Shown here: positions 52,732 to 62,611 of the stretch, one piece after another
How the letters are laid out: every line of letters begins with the position of its first letter
How positions within the stretch are numbered: position 1 is the first letter of the stretch
Source: Rhizobacter sp. Root1221
GTDB lineage: Bacteria; Pseudomonadota; Gammaproteobacteria; Burkholderiales; Burkholderiaceae_C
Length of the DNA stretch: 64,000 bases
Assembly: GCF_001425785.1 (NCBI RefSeq)
Contig: NZ_LMDI01000027.1
Coordinates: 1 to 64,000 of the forward strand
Reading direction: 5' to 3'
The notes under the pieces: model-generated
What the model was told of the DNA's origin: nothing
Database searches by the model: none
Seen by the model: the letters and a program-made list of their open reading frames with translations, nothing else
Position numbers and translations under genes: made by a program

Positions 52732-53937
52732 ATGCGAGTCATTTATTTCACGTCACTGTTCCCCTGCTGGTCCGAGACGTTCATCGTGCGCGAGATCGAC
52801 GAGTTGATCCGCCTGGGCGTGGACGTGCGCATCGTGTCGCTCAAGCACCCGGTGGAGAAGCTGGTGCAGTCCGACGCCCAGGCGCTGCTGGACCGCGTCG
52901 TGTACCCGGCCACCGGCTGGAAGGCGGCGCTCGGTGCGCTGGGCGAGTGTCTGCGGCACCCGTGGCGTGAGCTGCTGTCGCTCGGGTCGATGGTGCGGGG
53001 CCTGGGCGCGCATCCGGAGGCGCTCGGCAAGACGGTGGTGGTGTGGTGGCGCACGCTGGCGCTGCTGCCCGCGCTGCGGGCCCTGAGGCCGGACCACCTG
53101 CACGCCCACTGGGCCACGTACCCGTCCACGTCGGCCATGCTGGCCTCGCGCCGGCTCGGAACCCCCTACAGCTTTACCGCCCACGCGCACGACATCTTCC
53201 TCGAAGACCACCTGCTGGCGGGCAAGATGCGCACCGCCGCGTTCGGCGTGACCATCTCCGAGTTCAACCGTCGCTACCTGGCCGACAAGGTGTCGCCGTC
53301 GGCCCTCGCGTGCTTTCGCATCGTGCACTGCGGCGTGCGCCCGGCCGGGTTCGCGTTCGAACCCGATGGCCGCGAGCCGGGGCTGATCCTGGCCGTGGGC
53401 CGCCTCGACGAGATCAAGGGCTTTCGCCACCTGGTCGATGCGTGCCAGCTGCTCGCCAGCCGGTCGGTGCCGTTCCAGTGCCACGTGATCGGCGAAGGGC
53501 CGCTGCGCGACGAACTGCAGGGCCGCATCGACGCCGCCGGCCTCACGGGCCGTGTGACGCTGCTGGGCGCGCGCAAGCAGGAAGAGGTGCGCGGGTTCCT
53601 GGGCCGGGCCAGCATGTTCGTGCTGCCGTCGGTGGTCACATCCCGCGGCGACCGCGATGGCATCCCGGTGGCCCTGATGGAGGCCATGGCGGTGGGCCTG
53701 CCGGTGGTTTCCACCCGGGTCTCGGGCATCCCCGAATTGGTGGACCACGGCCGCTCGGGCCTGCTTGCCGAGCCCGGCGACGCCAGCGGCCTCGCCCATT
53801 GCGTGGAGCAACTCATCGCCGACCCGGCCGCGGCCCGCGAGATGGCCATCGCGGCCCGCCGCACCGTGGAGCGTGAGTTCGACATCGCCACCGAGGCCGG
53901 CAAGCTGCTCGGCGCCATCCAGGGGGCGAGGGCATGA
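52732..53937 (+). CDS. family 4 glycosyltransferase
   Basis: A 401-residue GT-B retaining glycosyltransferase: N-terminal MRVIYFTSLFPCWSETFIV, HLHAHWATYPSTSAML, and the C-terminal EAMAVGLPVVSTRVSGIPEL with the E-x7-E-type motif. It probably adds a sugar to the repeat unit. The next gene starts four bases before its stop. Confidence 0.88.
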   Translation: MRVIYFTSLFPCWSETFIVREIDELIRLGVDVRIVSLKHPVEKLVQSDAQALLDRVVYPATGWKAALGALGECLRHPWRELLSLGSMVRGLGAHPEALGKTVVVWWRTLALLPALRALRPDHLHAHWATYPSTSAMLASRRLGTPYSFTAHAHDIFLEDHLLAGKMRTAAFGVTISEFNRRYLADKVSPSALACFRIVHCGVRPAGFAFEPDGREPGLILAVGRLDEIKGFRHLVDACQLLASRSVPFQCHVIGEGPLRDELQGRIDAAGLTGRVTLLGARKQEEVRGFLGRASMFVLPSVVTSRGDRDGIPVALMEAMAVGLPVVSTRVSGIPELVDHGRSGLLAEPGDASGLAHCVEQLIADPAAAREMAIAARRTVEREFDIATEAGKLLGAIQGARA

Positions 53938-55064
53938 CCGTGGGCCGCAAGACCCGTGTGCTGCTGCTGACCGACGAAATGGAAGTTGGCGGCACGCAGC
54001 GCCAGATCGTGCACATCGCGCGCCACCTCGACCGCGAGCGGTTCGAGCCGTCGGTGCTGTTCTTCCGCAACCCGTCGTTTTTTGTCGGCGAACTCGAACG
54101 GGCCGGCGTGCGGGTGATCCAGGTGGAAAAACACGGCCGGCTCGACCTCGGGTTCGTGTGGCGCCTCGTGCAGACGCTGCGCCGCGAGCGCTACGACGTC
54201 ATGCAGTGCTTCGCGTTTTCGGGCGAGCTGTGGGGGGCCGTCGCCCGCCGCCTGCTGCCGCGGGCCCGCCGCCCGGCGCTGATCTCGTCGGTGCGGGGTG
54301 TCTACGAGTGGTACTCGGGGTGGCATTGGCGCATCAAGCGCTGGGTGTCCGGCCAGTCCGAGCGGGTCATCGCCAATTCCCGCATGGGGGCAGAGTACGC
54401 CTGCGAGCGCATGGGCCTGCCGGCGGACGCCATCCGCGTCAGCTACAACGGCGTGCAGTCGGTGCAGGGCACGCCGAGCCTGCGCACCGAACTGGAGGTG
54501 CCGGCTGGTGGCCTGCTGGTGCTGTTCGTGGGCCGCCTGGTGGTGCACAAGGACGTCCCCACGCTGCTGAAGGCCGCCGCCGCACTGCATGCCCGCCTGC
54601 CTGGCCTGCGGGTGGCGCTGGCCGGGGACGGTCCGCTGCGCGACTCGCTCGCGCGGGACGTCGAGGCGCTGGGCTTGCAGGGGGTGGTACACCTGCTGGG
54701 GCAGCGAGACGACGTGCCCGACCTCATCGAGTCGGCGGACGCCATCGTGCTGCCCTCCCTACGTGAGGGATTGTCGAATGTCATCCTCGAAGGAATGATG
54801 GGCGGCAAACCGGTGGTGGCGTCTCGCGCGGGAGGCAACGTCGAGCTGATCGAACACGACCGGAGCGGCCTCCTGTTCGACGTGGGCGATGTCGAGGCAC
54901 TCGCCGCGGCACTGGAACGGCTGGCCCGGGACACCGCGCTCCGCGCGCGGCTGGGGGAGGGGGCACGGCAACGGGCGTTGACCGAGTTCAGCATCCCCTC
55001 CATGGTCCAGGCCTACGAAAAACACTATGGCGAGGCGGCCCGTTCGGCGGGCACGCCACGTTGA
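53934..55064 (+). CDS. family 4 glycosyltransferase
   Basis: A 376-residue GT-B enzyme: VLLLTDEMEVGGTQRQIVHI, LLVLFVGRLVVHKDVPTLL and EGMMGGKPVVASRAGGNVEL. It overlaps the preceding transferase by four bases (ATGA). Donor and acceptor are unknown. Confidence 0.9.
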   Translation: MTVGRKTRVLLLTDEMEVGGTQRQIVHIARHLDRERFEPSVLFFRNPSFFVGELERAGVRVIQVEKHGRLDLGFVWRLVQTLRRERYDVMQCFAFSGELWGAVARRLLPRARRPALISSVRGVYEWYSGWHWRIKRWVSGQSERVIANSRMGAEYACERMGLPADAIRVSYNGVQSVQGTPSLRTELEVPAGGLLVLFVGRLVVHKDVPTLLKAAAALHARLPGLRVALAGDGPLRDSLARDVEALGLQGVVHLLGQRDDVPDLIESADAIVLPSLREGLSNVILEGMMGGKPVVASRAGGNVELIEHDRSGLLFDVGDVEALAAALERLARDTALRARLGEGARQRALTEFSIPSMVQAYEKHYGEAARSAGTPR

Positions 55065-55088
55065 GCATCGAACAGACAGGGAAAAGAC

Positions 55089-56939
55089 ATGTCCGGAACC
55101 GTGGGTGATTTTCTTGTACTGATGGGCGAGTCCGACGGCGCGGCCGTGGCGCAACGCCTGGCCGATCCGAAAGCCTGGGCACCTTGGCCCGGTGTGTCTG
55201 CCGAAGTGCGCCACGAGGTGCCCGCACCCGGCGTGCATGTGTGGTTGCGCGGCGACGTGCGCCTGGCCGCGTCGGGCGAGGTGGGCGGGCTCGGGGTGGC
55301 CATCGAGCCCAACGGAACCCAGCCGGCCGGCGCCGACGTGCGCAGCGCCACGCTGCAAGCCTGGCTTCGCGACCAGCAGTGGTCGGCCGACCGCCTGCGC
55401 GGCCGCTTCTCGTACGTCTTCTGGGACGCACGCGCCCGCCGCCTGCTGGCCTGCACCGATGCGTTCCGCAGCTGCACCCTCTATTACGCCCACACCCCGG
55501 CCGGCCTCGCCATCGCGAGCGACCTGCGCCTGCTGGTGCGTGCCGGCCTCGTGGCCCCGAAGGTGTCTGCGAAGGCCGTCTACCACTACCTGAACTTCTC
55601 GTACGTGCCGGCGCCGTTCAGCGCCATCGAGGGGGCGCTCAAGCTGCCGCCGGGCCACTGCCTCGAATCGCTGGGCGGCCAGGTGAGCCTGCGCAAGTAC
55701 TGGGACGCCCGCTATCCGTCCGACATCGAGGGCACCGACAGCCAGAAGGCCGAAGGCCTGCGCGACAAGATGGTGGACACGCTGAGCCACTACGGCAGCG
55801 CCACCACCGAAGGGTGGGGCACGTTCCTGAGCGGCGGCACCGACAGCTCCAGCATCGCGAGCATGCTGTCGCGCAACCGCACCGTGCCGGTCAACAGCTT
55901 CTCCATCGGGTTCGAGGAAGAGGGGTACGACGAACTCCCGTACTCGCGCATCGCGAGCCAGGCGTTCGGCCTGAAGGCGCACGAGCGCCGCGTGGGCGAG
56001 AAGGACGCCGTGGCCATCATCCCGCGCCTGGTGCAGGCGTACGACGAGCCATTCGGCAATTCGTCGGCCATCCCCACGTTCTACTGCGCGGAGCTGGCGG
56101 CGTCGCACGGCGTCAACGTGCTGGTGGGCGGTGATGGCGGCGACGAGATCTTCGGCGGCAACGAACGCTACCGAAAGGACCAGATCTTCGAACGTTACTA
56201 CCGCGCGCCGGGCCTCGTGCGCGGGCTCGGGTCGCTCGCGGCCAAGAGCCTCTCGGGCGTGGATTCGCGCTTCGCCAACCGCGTGAAGAACTTCGTGAAC
56301 CGCGGCAGCATGCCGAACCCGGACCGCTTCTACAGCGATGACTCGTTCGCGTCCGACCACTTCGACGGCCTGCTCAGCGAAGGCTTCCGCGCGAGCCTGC
56401 AGCGCGACGATTCGCTCGACGTGCAGCGCGCCATCTTCAAGGAAGCCGACGCCGACGCCGACCTGCATCGCCTGATGTACCTCGACCTGAAGATGACCAT
56501 TGCCGACAACGACGTGGTCAAGGTCGTTCGGGCTGCGAAGCTCGCCGGGGTGCAGGTGGTGTTCCCGTACCTCGACCGTGACCTGATCGACTACACGGGC
56601 CGCCTGCCGGCGAGCGACAAGGTGCGCGGCCTCGAGAAGCGGTTCCTCTTCAAGATGGCCACGCAGGAGATCCTCCCCGAGGAGATCCGCAAGAAGAAGA
56701 AGCAGGGCTTCGGCCTGCCCGTGAGCGTGTGGATGCGCCGGGGTGGCGCCTTCCACGACATGGTGCATGACGTGGTGCTGTCGGACAAGGCCATTGGCCG
56801 GGGCTATTGCGAGCCGGGTTTCGTCAAGGGACTCATCGACCGCCATGAGCGCGGCGCCTGGGACCACGCATCGGAGATCTACATGCTGTTGATGTTGGAA
56901 CTCTGGCATCGTGAGTACATCGACCCACACGTTGCCTGA
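55089..56939 (+). CDS. asparagine-synthase-like protein lacking the glutaminase cysteine
   Basis: A 616-residue amidotransferase-type protein. The C-terminal synthetase domain is intact, with the PP-loop FLSGGTDSSSIA near residue 247 and GGDGGDEIFGGNERY near 345. The N-terminal glutaminase domain is degenerate and starts MSGTVGDF, so Cys2 is missing; it should not hydrolyse glutamine unaided. It may take ammonia or another amine. It sits 24 bases after a glycosyltransferase gene with AGGGAAAAG upstream. Confidence 0.85.
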   Translation: MSGTVGDFLVLMGESDGAAVAQRLADPKAWAPWPGVSAEVRHEVPAPGVHVWLRGDVRLAASGEVGGLGVAIEPNGTQPAGADVRSATLQAWLRDQQWSADRLRGRFSYVFWDARARRLLACTDAFRSCTLYYAHTPAGLAIASDLRLLVRAGLVAPKVSAKAVYHYLNFSYVPAPFSAIEGALKLPPGHCLESLGGQVSLRKYWDARYPSDIEGTDSQKAEGLRDKMVDTLSHYGSATTEGWGTFLSGGTDSSSIASMLSRNRTVPVNSFSIGFEEEGYDELPYSRIASQAFGLKAHERRVGEKDAVAIIPRLVQAYDEPFGNSSAIPTFYCAELAASHGVNVLVGGDGGDEIFGGNERYRKDQIFERYYRAPGLVRGLGSLAAKSLSGVDSRFANRVKNFVNRGSMPNPDRFYSDDSFASDHFDGLLSEGFRASLQRDDSLDVQRAIFKEADADADLHRLMYLDLKMTIADNDVVKVVRAAKLAGVQVVFPYLDRDLIDYTGRLPASDKVRGLEKRFLFKMATQEILPEEIRKKKKQGFGLPVSVWMRRGGAFHDMVHDVVLSDKAIGRGYCEPGFVKGLIDRHERGAWDHASEIYMLLMLELWHREYIDPHVA

Positions 56940-56940
56940 T

Positions 56941-58098
56941 ATGCCTACAAGAGTCCTGATGGTCATGGAGAGCGTCTTCCCCACCCCGGGTGGGGGTGGC
57001 GCCGAGAGCCAGGTCCGCACGCTGGGCCTGCACCTCCCGGCGCGAGACGTGGGGGTGTCGGTGATCGTTCCGATGGTGCGGCACGGACCGCAGGTCGAGG
57101 ACGACCATGTGGACGGCATCGAGGTCCGCCGCATCGCGTACCCGAAATGGCCGCTCGTGGGCGCCGCGATCATGCTGTGCAAGCTCGCGTGGCGGCTCTA
57201 CCGCCAGCGCGGCGAGTACACGTTCATCCACGCGCACATCGCCGGCAACATGGCCGCCGTGTGCAGCGTGATGGGTCACCTGCTGAAGAAGCCCGTACTG
57301 ATCAAGCTCACCGGCATGACCGAGATGGTGGGCGGCATCCTCGATCCCGAGCCCTCGCTGCACACGTGGCTCAAGAAGAAGGCGATGCGCTGGGCCACGT
57401 ATTACCAGGCCACCAGTTCGCAGATCGCCCGCATGCTCATCGAGAGCGGGTTCAGCGAGAAGAAGGTGCGCCTGATCCCCAACGCCGTGGACACCGAGCG
57501 TTTCACCGCGCTCCAGCGCAACGACGACGACCGGCGCGCGTTGTGCGGGGACCGCCGCATGGTGGGGGTGTTCGTGGGCCGGCTGGAAGCCGAGAAGGAC
57601 CTCGACCTGATGCTGCGCGGCTGGGCCGCGGCGTTCCGCGGCAGTGCTGCCGTGGCGCTGGTGCTGGTGGGGGCAGGGTCGTTGAAGGCCCAGCTCGAGC
57701 AGCAGGCGAAGGACCTCGGCATTGCCGACCAGATCGTGTTCGCCGGTGCCAGCAAGGTCGTCGAACGGTTCCTGTCCCTCGCCGACGTGGGCCTGCTCAC
57801 GTCGCGTGCGGAAGGGCTGTCGAACACCCTGCTCGAGTACATGGCGAGCGGCCTGCCTGTCATCGGCAGCGAGGTGAGTGGCACCGAAGATTTCGTCGTC
57901 ACGGGCAAGACGGGCTGGCTGTTCCCGGCGGGCGACGTGGCGCGGTTCACGGCATGCCTCGAATCGGCGGCGGCGCTCGAAGGGGCGCAGCTTGCGAACC
58001 TCGGGCAGAACGCGCGCAAGCTCGTGATCAACGATGCGTCGATCCCGGCCGTGGTGGGACGCCTCGTCGACATCTACGGCACGACGCCCGCCACGTGA
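56941..58098 (+). CDS. family 4 glycosyltransferase
   Basis: A 385-residue GT-B enzyme: VLMVMESVFPTPGGGGAESQ, a long central LIPNAVDTERF, GVFVGRLEAEKDLDLML and EYMASGLPVIGSEVSGTEDF. ATG 56941 abuts the stop of the preceding gene; a GTG at 56911 would overlap it by 29 bases. Confidence 0.88.
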   Translation: MPTRVLMVMESVFPTPGGGGAESQVRTLGLHLPARDVGVSVIVPMVRHGPQVEDDHVDGIEVRRIAYPKWPLVGAAIMLCKLAWRLYRQRGEYTFIHAHIAGNMAAVCSVMGHLLKKPVLIKLTGMTEMVGGILDPEPSLHTWLKKKAMRWATYYQATSSQIARMLIESGFSEKKVRLIPNAVDTERFTALQRNDDDRRALCGDRRMVGVFVGRLEAEKDLDLMLRGWAAAFRGSAAVALVLVGAGSLKAQLEQQAKDLGIADQIVFAGASKVVERFLSLADVGLLTSRAEGLSNTLLEYMASGLPVIGSEVSGTEDFVVTGKTGWLFPAGDVARFTACLESAAALEGAQLANLGQNARKLVINDASIPAVVGRLVDIYGTTPAT

Positions 58099-58132
58099 AG
58101 AACAACAAGATGAACCACAACAGGGGAACGCC

Positions 58133-60022
58133 GTGTGCGGCATAGCAGGGATCTACTCCCTTGAAGGGCGGCGGTTGCCGGCACCCGGCATCGTGGACGC
58201 GATGTGTCAGCTCATCGTGCACCGCGGGCCCGACGACCAGGGCACCTACAGCAACGACCGTGCGCAGATCGGCATGCGCCGGCTCAGCATCATCGACCTC
58301 GCTGGCGGGCACCAGCCCATCCACAACGAGGACCGGTCGGTGCAGGTGGTGTTCAACGGCGAGATCTACAACTTCCGGGAACTCCGCAAGGAACTGGAAG
58401 CGCTTGGACACACGTTCTACACGCACACCGATACCGAGTGCATCGTGCACGCCTACGAGGAGTATGGCGAGGCGTGTTTCGCGAAGTTCCGCGGCATGTT
58501 CGGCATTGCCATCCTCGACCTCCGCCAGGACAAACTGGTGCTGGCCCGCGACCGCCTGGGCAAGAAGCCGCTGTACTACACCACCACGCGCGACGGCGTG
58601 CTGGCGTTCGCGTCCGAGCTGAAGTGCCTGTTCGCGGTGCCGGGGTTCGAGTCCCGCGTGTCCAACACGGCCACGCAGGACTACTTCGCGATGGGCTACG
58701 TGCCCGAACCGGCCACCATCTACGAGAATGTCTTCAAGCTCCCGCCGGCCCACTGCATGGTGGTGCAGGGTGGCAAGACGTCCCTCCGCCGCTACTGGAC
58801 CCCGGTGTTCGAGCCCAAGTGGGATCTCGACGAAGCCACGCTCACGCAACGCCTGATCGAGAAGCTGGAAGACGCCGTCAAGGTGCGCCTCGTGAGCGAC
58901 GTGCCGTTCGGCGCGTTCCTGAGTGGCGGCATCGATTCCAGCGTGGTGGCGGTGCTGATGGCGCGCAACCTGAGCGCTCCGGTGAAGACCTTCACCATCG
59001 GCTTCAAGGAAGCGGCTTTCAACGAACTGCCCGACGCCCGGGCCGTGGCGGATCACATCGGCTCCGAACACCACGAGCTCATCGTCGAGGCCGATGCGGT
59101 CACGATGCTGAAGGACCTGGTCTGGTACTTCGACGAACCGTTCGGCGATTCGTCGTCCATCCCCACGTACCTGGTCTCGAAGCTCGCGGCCGGCCACGTG
59201 AAGATGGTGCTGTCCGGTGACGGCGGCGACGAGCTGTTCGCGGGGTACGAACGCTACCGCAAGTACGACCGGCTCGAGCGCCTGCGCCGCCGCTCACTGG
59301 GCCTGGCCGGGCCGCTGCTGCGCGCGGCCGGTGCCCTGGTGCCGGGTCACCGTGGTTTCCGGCTGGGCCGCGTGGGCCAGCGCCTGAGCCAGCCGTTCCC
59401 GGACCGCTACCTGTCGGGCGTGGCACTGAATACCAGCGACGACCTGGCGATGCTCCTCAAGCCCGAGGTGGGCGACATGGACCCGTTCGCCCGTGTGCGC
59501 CACCACTTCGACCGGCCCGACATCGCGTCCGAGATGGAGCGCATCCTGGCGGGTGACATGGCCACGTACCTGACCGACGACATCATGGTCAAGGTGGACC
59601 GCATGACGATGGCCACGTCCATCGAGTCGCGCGCGCCGCTGCTGGACCACGAGTTGATCGACTTTTCGGCGCGCATTCCGTTCGAATACAAGCTGCGCGA
59701 CCAGACCGGCAAGTACCTGCTGAAGCAGGCCGCGAAGCAGCTGCTGCCCGCGTCGGTGATGCAAAAGCGAAAGCAGGGGTTCGCGATCCCCGTGGCCAAG
59801 TGGTTGCGCCACGACCTGAAAGAGTTGATGTTCGACACCTTGTCGGACCGCAGTTTCCGCGAACGCGGCATTTTCAACGAACAGGGTGTGCGCCGGTGTG
59901 TCGACGCGCACCTGGCGGGAACCCACGACTACAGCGAGCAGCTCTGGCTGTTGCTGACGTACGAGATGTGGGCGAAGCGCTTTCTGCAGCCGGCCGCCAC
60001 CAAGCAGGTGGTCTTCTCCTGA
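58133..60022 (+). CDS. XrtA-type amidotransferase 1 (asparagine synthase family)
   Basis: A 629-residue glutamine-dependent amidotransferase of the TIGR03108 type. GTG 58133 puts the catalytic Cys at position 2 (MCGIAGIY), after initiator removal the nucleophile of glutamine hydrolysis. RGPDDQGTY, NGEIYNF and the PP-loop FLSGGIDSSVVA near residue 262 are intact. It probably adds nitrogen to a sugar or acyl part of the polymer. Its paralogue at 55089 lacks the cysteine. Confidence 0.92.
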   Translation: MCGIAGIYSLEGRRLPAPGIVDAMCQLIVHRGPDDQGTYSNDRAQIGMRRLSIIDLAGGHQPIHNEDRSVQVVFNGEIYNFRELRKELEALGHTFYTHTDTECIVHAYEEYGEACFAKFRGMFGIAILDLRQDKLVLARDRLGKKPLYYTTTRDGVLAFASELKCLFAVPGFESRVSNTATQDYFAMGYVPEPATIYENVFKLPPAHCMVVQGGKTSLRRYWTPVFEPKWDLDEATLTQRLIEKLEDAVKVRLVSDVPFGAFLSGGIDSSVVAVLMARNLSAPVKTFTIGFKEAAFNELPDARAVADHIGSEHHELIVEADAVTMLKDLVWYFDEPFGDSSSIPTYLVSKLAAGHVKMVLSGDGGDELFAGYERYRKYDRLERLRRRSLGLAGPLLRAAGALVPGHRGFRLGRVGQRLSQPFPDRYLSGVALNTSDDLAMLLKPEVGDMDPFARVRHHFDRPDIASEMERILAGDMATYLTDDIMVKVDRMTMATSIESRAPLLDHELIDFSARIPFEYKLRDQTGKYLLKQAAKQLLPASVMQKRKQGFAIPVAKWLRHDLKELMFDTLSDRSFRERGIFNEQGVRRCVDAHLAGTHDYSEQLWLLLTYEMWAKRFLQPAATKQVVFS

Positions 60023-60026
60023 CCGC

Positions 60027-61079
60027 GTGAAGGTATTGACCGTGTTTGCCAGCCAAGTGAAGTCTCTGCTCAAGCAGTTCGCTTCGCCTGTCCTCGACGG
60101 GCTGGGCATCTACGACCGTCAACTGCGCAAGATGCCCGCCAGCAGTTGGACGATCGTGATGTACCACCGGGTCATCGACGACGCGGCGGCAGACCCGTTC
60201 GAGCTGGGCATGTGCGTGACCCGCCGCCACTTCCGCGAACAGCTCGCCTATTTCCGGCGCCGCTTCTCGCCCATCGGCATGTCCGAGGCCGTTCGGCGGC
60301 TGGCGCGCGGCGAACCGTTGCCCGACCGCGCGCTCTCGATCACGTTCGACGATGGCTACCTGGACAACTACACGGTCGCGTTGCCCGTGTTGAAGTCGTT
60401 CGAGATGGATGCTGCGCTGTTCGTGCCCACCGGAGGCCTGGACGACGATACCCCGCTGTGGTGGGACCGTGTCATCCACACCCTCGATGCCACCGGCGAG
60501 GAACTGTTGCTGCCGGCCGAACTCGGCATTCCCCTGTCCGGGGAGCCGTTGTCGCTGGGTCCTTGGAAGCGGGCCGAGACCGTGACGCGCGTGCTCGATG
60601 CGCTGTGGACGCTGCCGCACGACACCATGCTCGAGGTGCTGGCGCGGATGGAGCGCGCCATGCCGGCCGTGCGGCGTGTGGCCCCGGTGGCCCGCCGCAT
60701 GGATTCCAGGCAGGTGCTCGCCATGCATCAGGCCGGCATCGAGATCGGTGCCCATTCGGTGCGGCACTCGAACCTGAACCTGGAAACGCCGGCGGTGGTG
60801 CGCCGGGAAATGCAGACATCGCGGCAGGTGCTCGAAACCCTGTGCGATGCCCCGATCAAGGGGTTCGCCTACCCGGCCGGCTGGAAGAATGCCGACACCG
60901 AGGCTGCGGCGCGCGAATCGGGTTTCGACTATGCGGTGTCCACCATCAGTGGCGTCAACCACCCGAACAGCGACATCTTCACCCTCGCGCGGGTGGGCAT
61001 GCCCGACACCTCGGTGGCCGACCTGAAGCGGGCCCTGGTGTCCGTGATCCAACGCACCGGGACGCATGGAAAGAGTTGA
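60027..61079 (+). CDS. polysaccharide deacetylase (NodB-type)
   Basis: A 350-residue CE4 family esterase: TIVMYHRVID near residue 44, ITFDDGYLDNY near 111 with the catalytic Asp, AHSVRHSNL near 242 with the His ligands, and GFAYPAGWKN. It starts at GTG four bases after the amidotransferase and overlaps the next gene by 14 bases, so it is part of the same operon. Confidence 0.88.
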   Translation: MKVLTVFASQVKSLLKQFASPVLDGLGIYDRQLRKMPASSWTIVMYHRVIDDAAADPFELGMCVTRRHFREQLAYFRRRFSPIGMSEAVRRLARGEPLPDRALSITFDDGYLDNYTVALPVLKSFEMDAALFVPTGGLDDDTPLWWDRVIHTLDATGEELLLPAELGIPLSGEPLSLGPWKRAETVTRVLDALWTLPHDTMLEVLARMERAMPAVRRVAPVARRMDSRQVLAMHQAGIEIGAHSVRHSNLNLETPAVVRREMQTSRQVLETLCDAPIKGFAYPAGWKNADTEAAARESGFDYAVSTISGVNHPNSDIFTLARVGMPDTSVADLKRALVSVIQRTGTHGKS

Positions 61080-62433
61080 CCTGCAGGGTGCCGGCGCACG
61101 CGGGCCCGCACCCGTGCGGAAATCGCGCTTCGACCTGCTGCAGATGCTGCTGGTCGGCATGATCGTCTACATCCCGAACCAGACCCAGTTCCCCGTCGAG
61201 TTCTCGATCAAGGGGTTGAACATCGTCAACGTGATGTTCCTGTGGACGTGGTTCCTGCTGGCCAAGCGCCAGATCCACACGCCCACGCCAGCGCCGTTGA
61301 GGGGCGGGTTCTACTTCACCTTCTTCGTGTTGGCGCTCTCGTTCCTGATCGGGCAGATGTACGACGCTTCGTTGCTGATGGAGGATGTCACGGCCCTGAA
61401 GAACATGATCTTCTTCATGCTGCTGTATTTCCTGTACTACCGGGCCGTGCAGGACGTGAAGACCATCCGCCTGCTGTTCGCGGTGATCCTGTTCGTGACG
61501 TTCGTCGCGTCCATCCAGGGCCTGAGGCAGGCACTCGACTACGGCATCGCCTCGTACAACGAGACGCGCCGGGTGTCGGCGCCGTTCGGCTGGGGGGTGT
61601 CCAACGCCAACCGTGCCGCCGTGTTTTTCGCGATCTTCCTGCCGCTGTTCGCCGCGGTGGGCCTCTTCTACCGCGACAGCGGAAAGGTGCGCGCGGTGGC
61701 GTACGCCTGCCTGGCCCTCGGGGTGTTCGTCGTGTTCTTCACGTACTCGCGCCAGACCTATTTCATCCTCGCAGCGCTCGCGATGTTCCTGACCTTGAAG
61801 AAGAACTGGTTCATCGCGGTGATCATCGCGGTCGTGCTGCTGAACTTCGAGTCGTGGGCGCCAGACACGGTGGTGGAACGCATCATGAGCACCGAGCAGA
61901 AGGAGGCGCCTCCCGCCGCCTCAGCCGCCGCCGAGGGGGGGGCGGGGGAGGGCAAGTACGACGAGAGCACCGAGAGCCGCTTCATCATCTGGGCGGCGGC
62001 CGGCGAGTTGATCAGCGAGCGCCCCTGGGGCATCGGCCTGAACCACTTCAAACGGGAAATCGGCACGTACGCGCCGCGCTACAAGAACATGGACGCGCAC
62101 AACAACTACGTGCTGATCACCACCGAGGCCGGGTTGCTCGGACCGGTGGCGCTGCTCATCATGCTGGGCAGCATGTTCTTCCTCGGCCGCCGCACCGAAC
62201 GGATCAACGGTTCCGTGGAAGCGAAGGTGCTGGGCGTGGGGTTCACCGTGTCGGTCGTGGCTGTCGCGATGGGCAACATCTACGGCAGCCGCTTCTTCGA
62301 CGGGGATGTGATGGGCAACTTCTGGATCCTGGCCGCATTGGTCGCCCGGTACGGCACGCTGCAGAAGGAACTGGCGGTGAAAGAAGCCGCCCCGGCCGCC
62401 GGCAAGCGGGCCAGGCCGTCCATGTACGCCTGA
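61066..62433 (+). CDS. O-antigen ligase/Wzy-type polymerase
   Basis: A 455-residue inner-membrane protein with about 11 hydrophobic segments. The Wzy_C-type region has SRFIIWAAAGELISERPWG and the HNNYVLITTEAGLLG loop, where conserved Arg and His of ligases and polymerases lie. It could polymerise the repeat units exported by the flippase. It ends the polysaccharide operon; no glycosyltransferase follows in the window. Confidence 0.87.
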   Translation: MERVDLQGAGARGPAPVRKSRFDLLQMLLVGMIVYIPNQTQFPVEFSIKGLNIVNVMFLWTWFLLAKRQIHTPTPAPLRGGFYFTFFVLALSFLIGQMYDASLLMEDVTALKNMIFFMLLYFLYYRAVQDVKTIRLLFAVILFVTFVASIQGLRQALDYGIASYNETRRVSAPFGWGVSNANRAAVFFAIFLPLFAAVGLFYRDSGKVRAVAYACLALGVFVVFFTYSRQTYFILAALAMFLTLKKNWFIAVIIAVVLLNFESWAPDTVVERIMSTEQKEAPPAASAAAEGGAGEGKYDESTESRFIIWAAAGELISERPWGIGLNHFKREIGTYAPRYKNMDAHNNYVLITTEAGLLGPVALLIMLGSMFFLGRRTERINGSVEAKVLGVGFTVSVVAVAMGNIYGSRFFDGDVMGNFWILAALVARYGTLQKELAVKEAAPAAGKRARPSMYA

Positions 62434-62611
62434 GACACCTCCGCCTTGCACAGGCGCGGGCACATCGTGCGGTTGTTGGCGTTCTGTTTGTCACGCTTTC
62501 GCATCGCCCGAGGCGCCCCTCCTTTTACAATCCGCGGCCATGCCTCGTGCACGCATTACCGATGCGCTGTGACGGGCCTCTCTTTCCTCGCACGTTTCGA
62601 ATTGAGTCAAC

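Noticed and set aside
60027-62433. Exosortase (XrtA) among the last polysaccharide genes
   Set aside because: The 455-residue membrane protein has the ligase/polymerase pattern and none of the exosortase Cys, Arg and His motifs.
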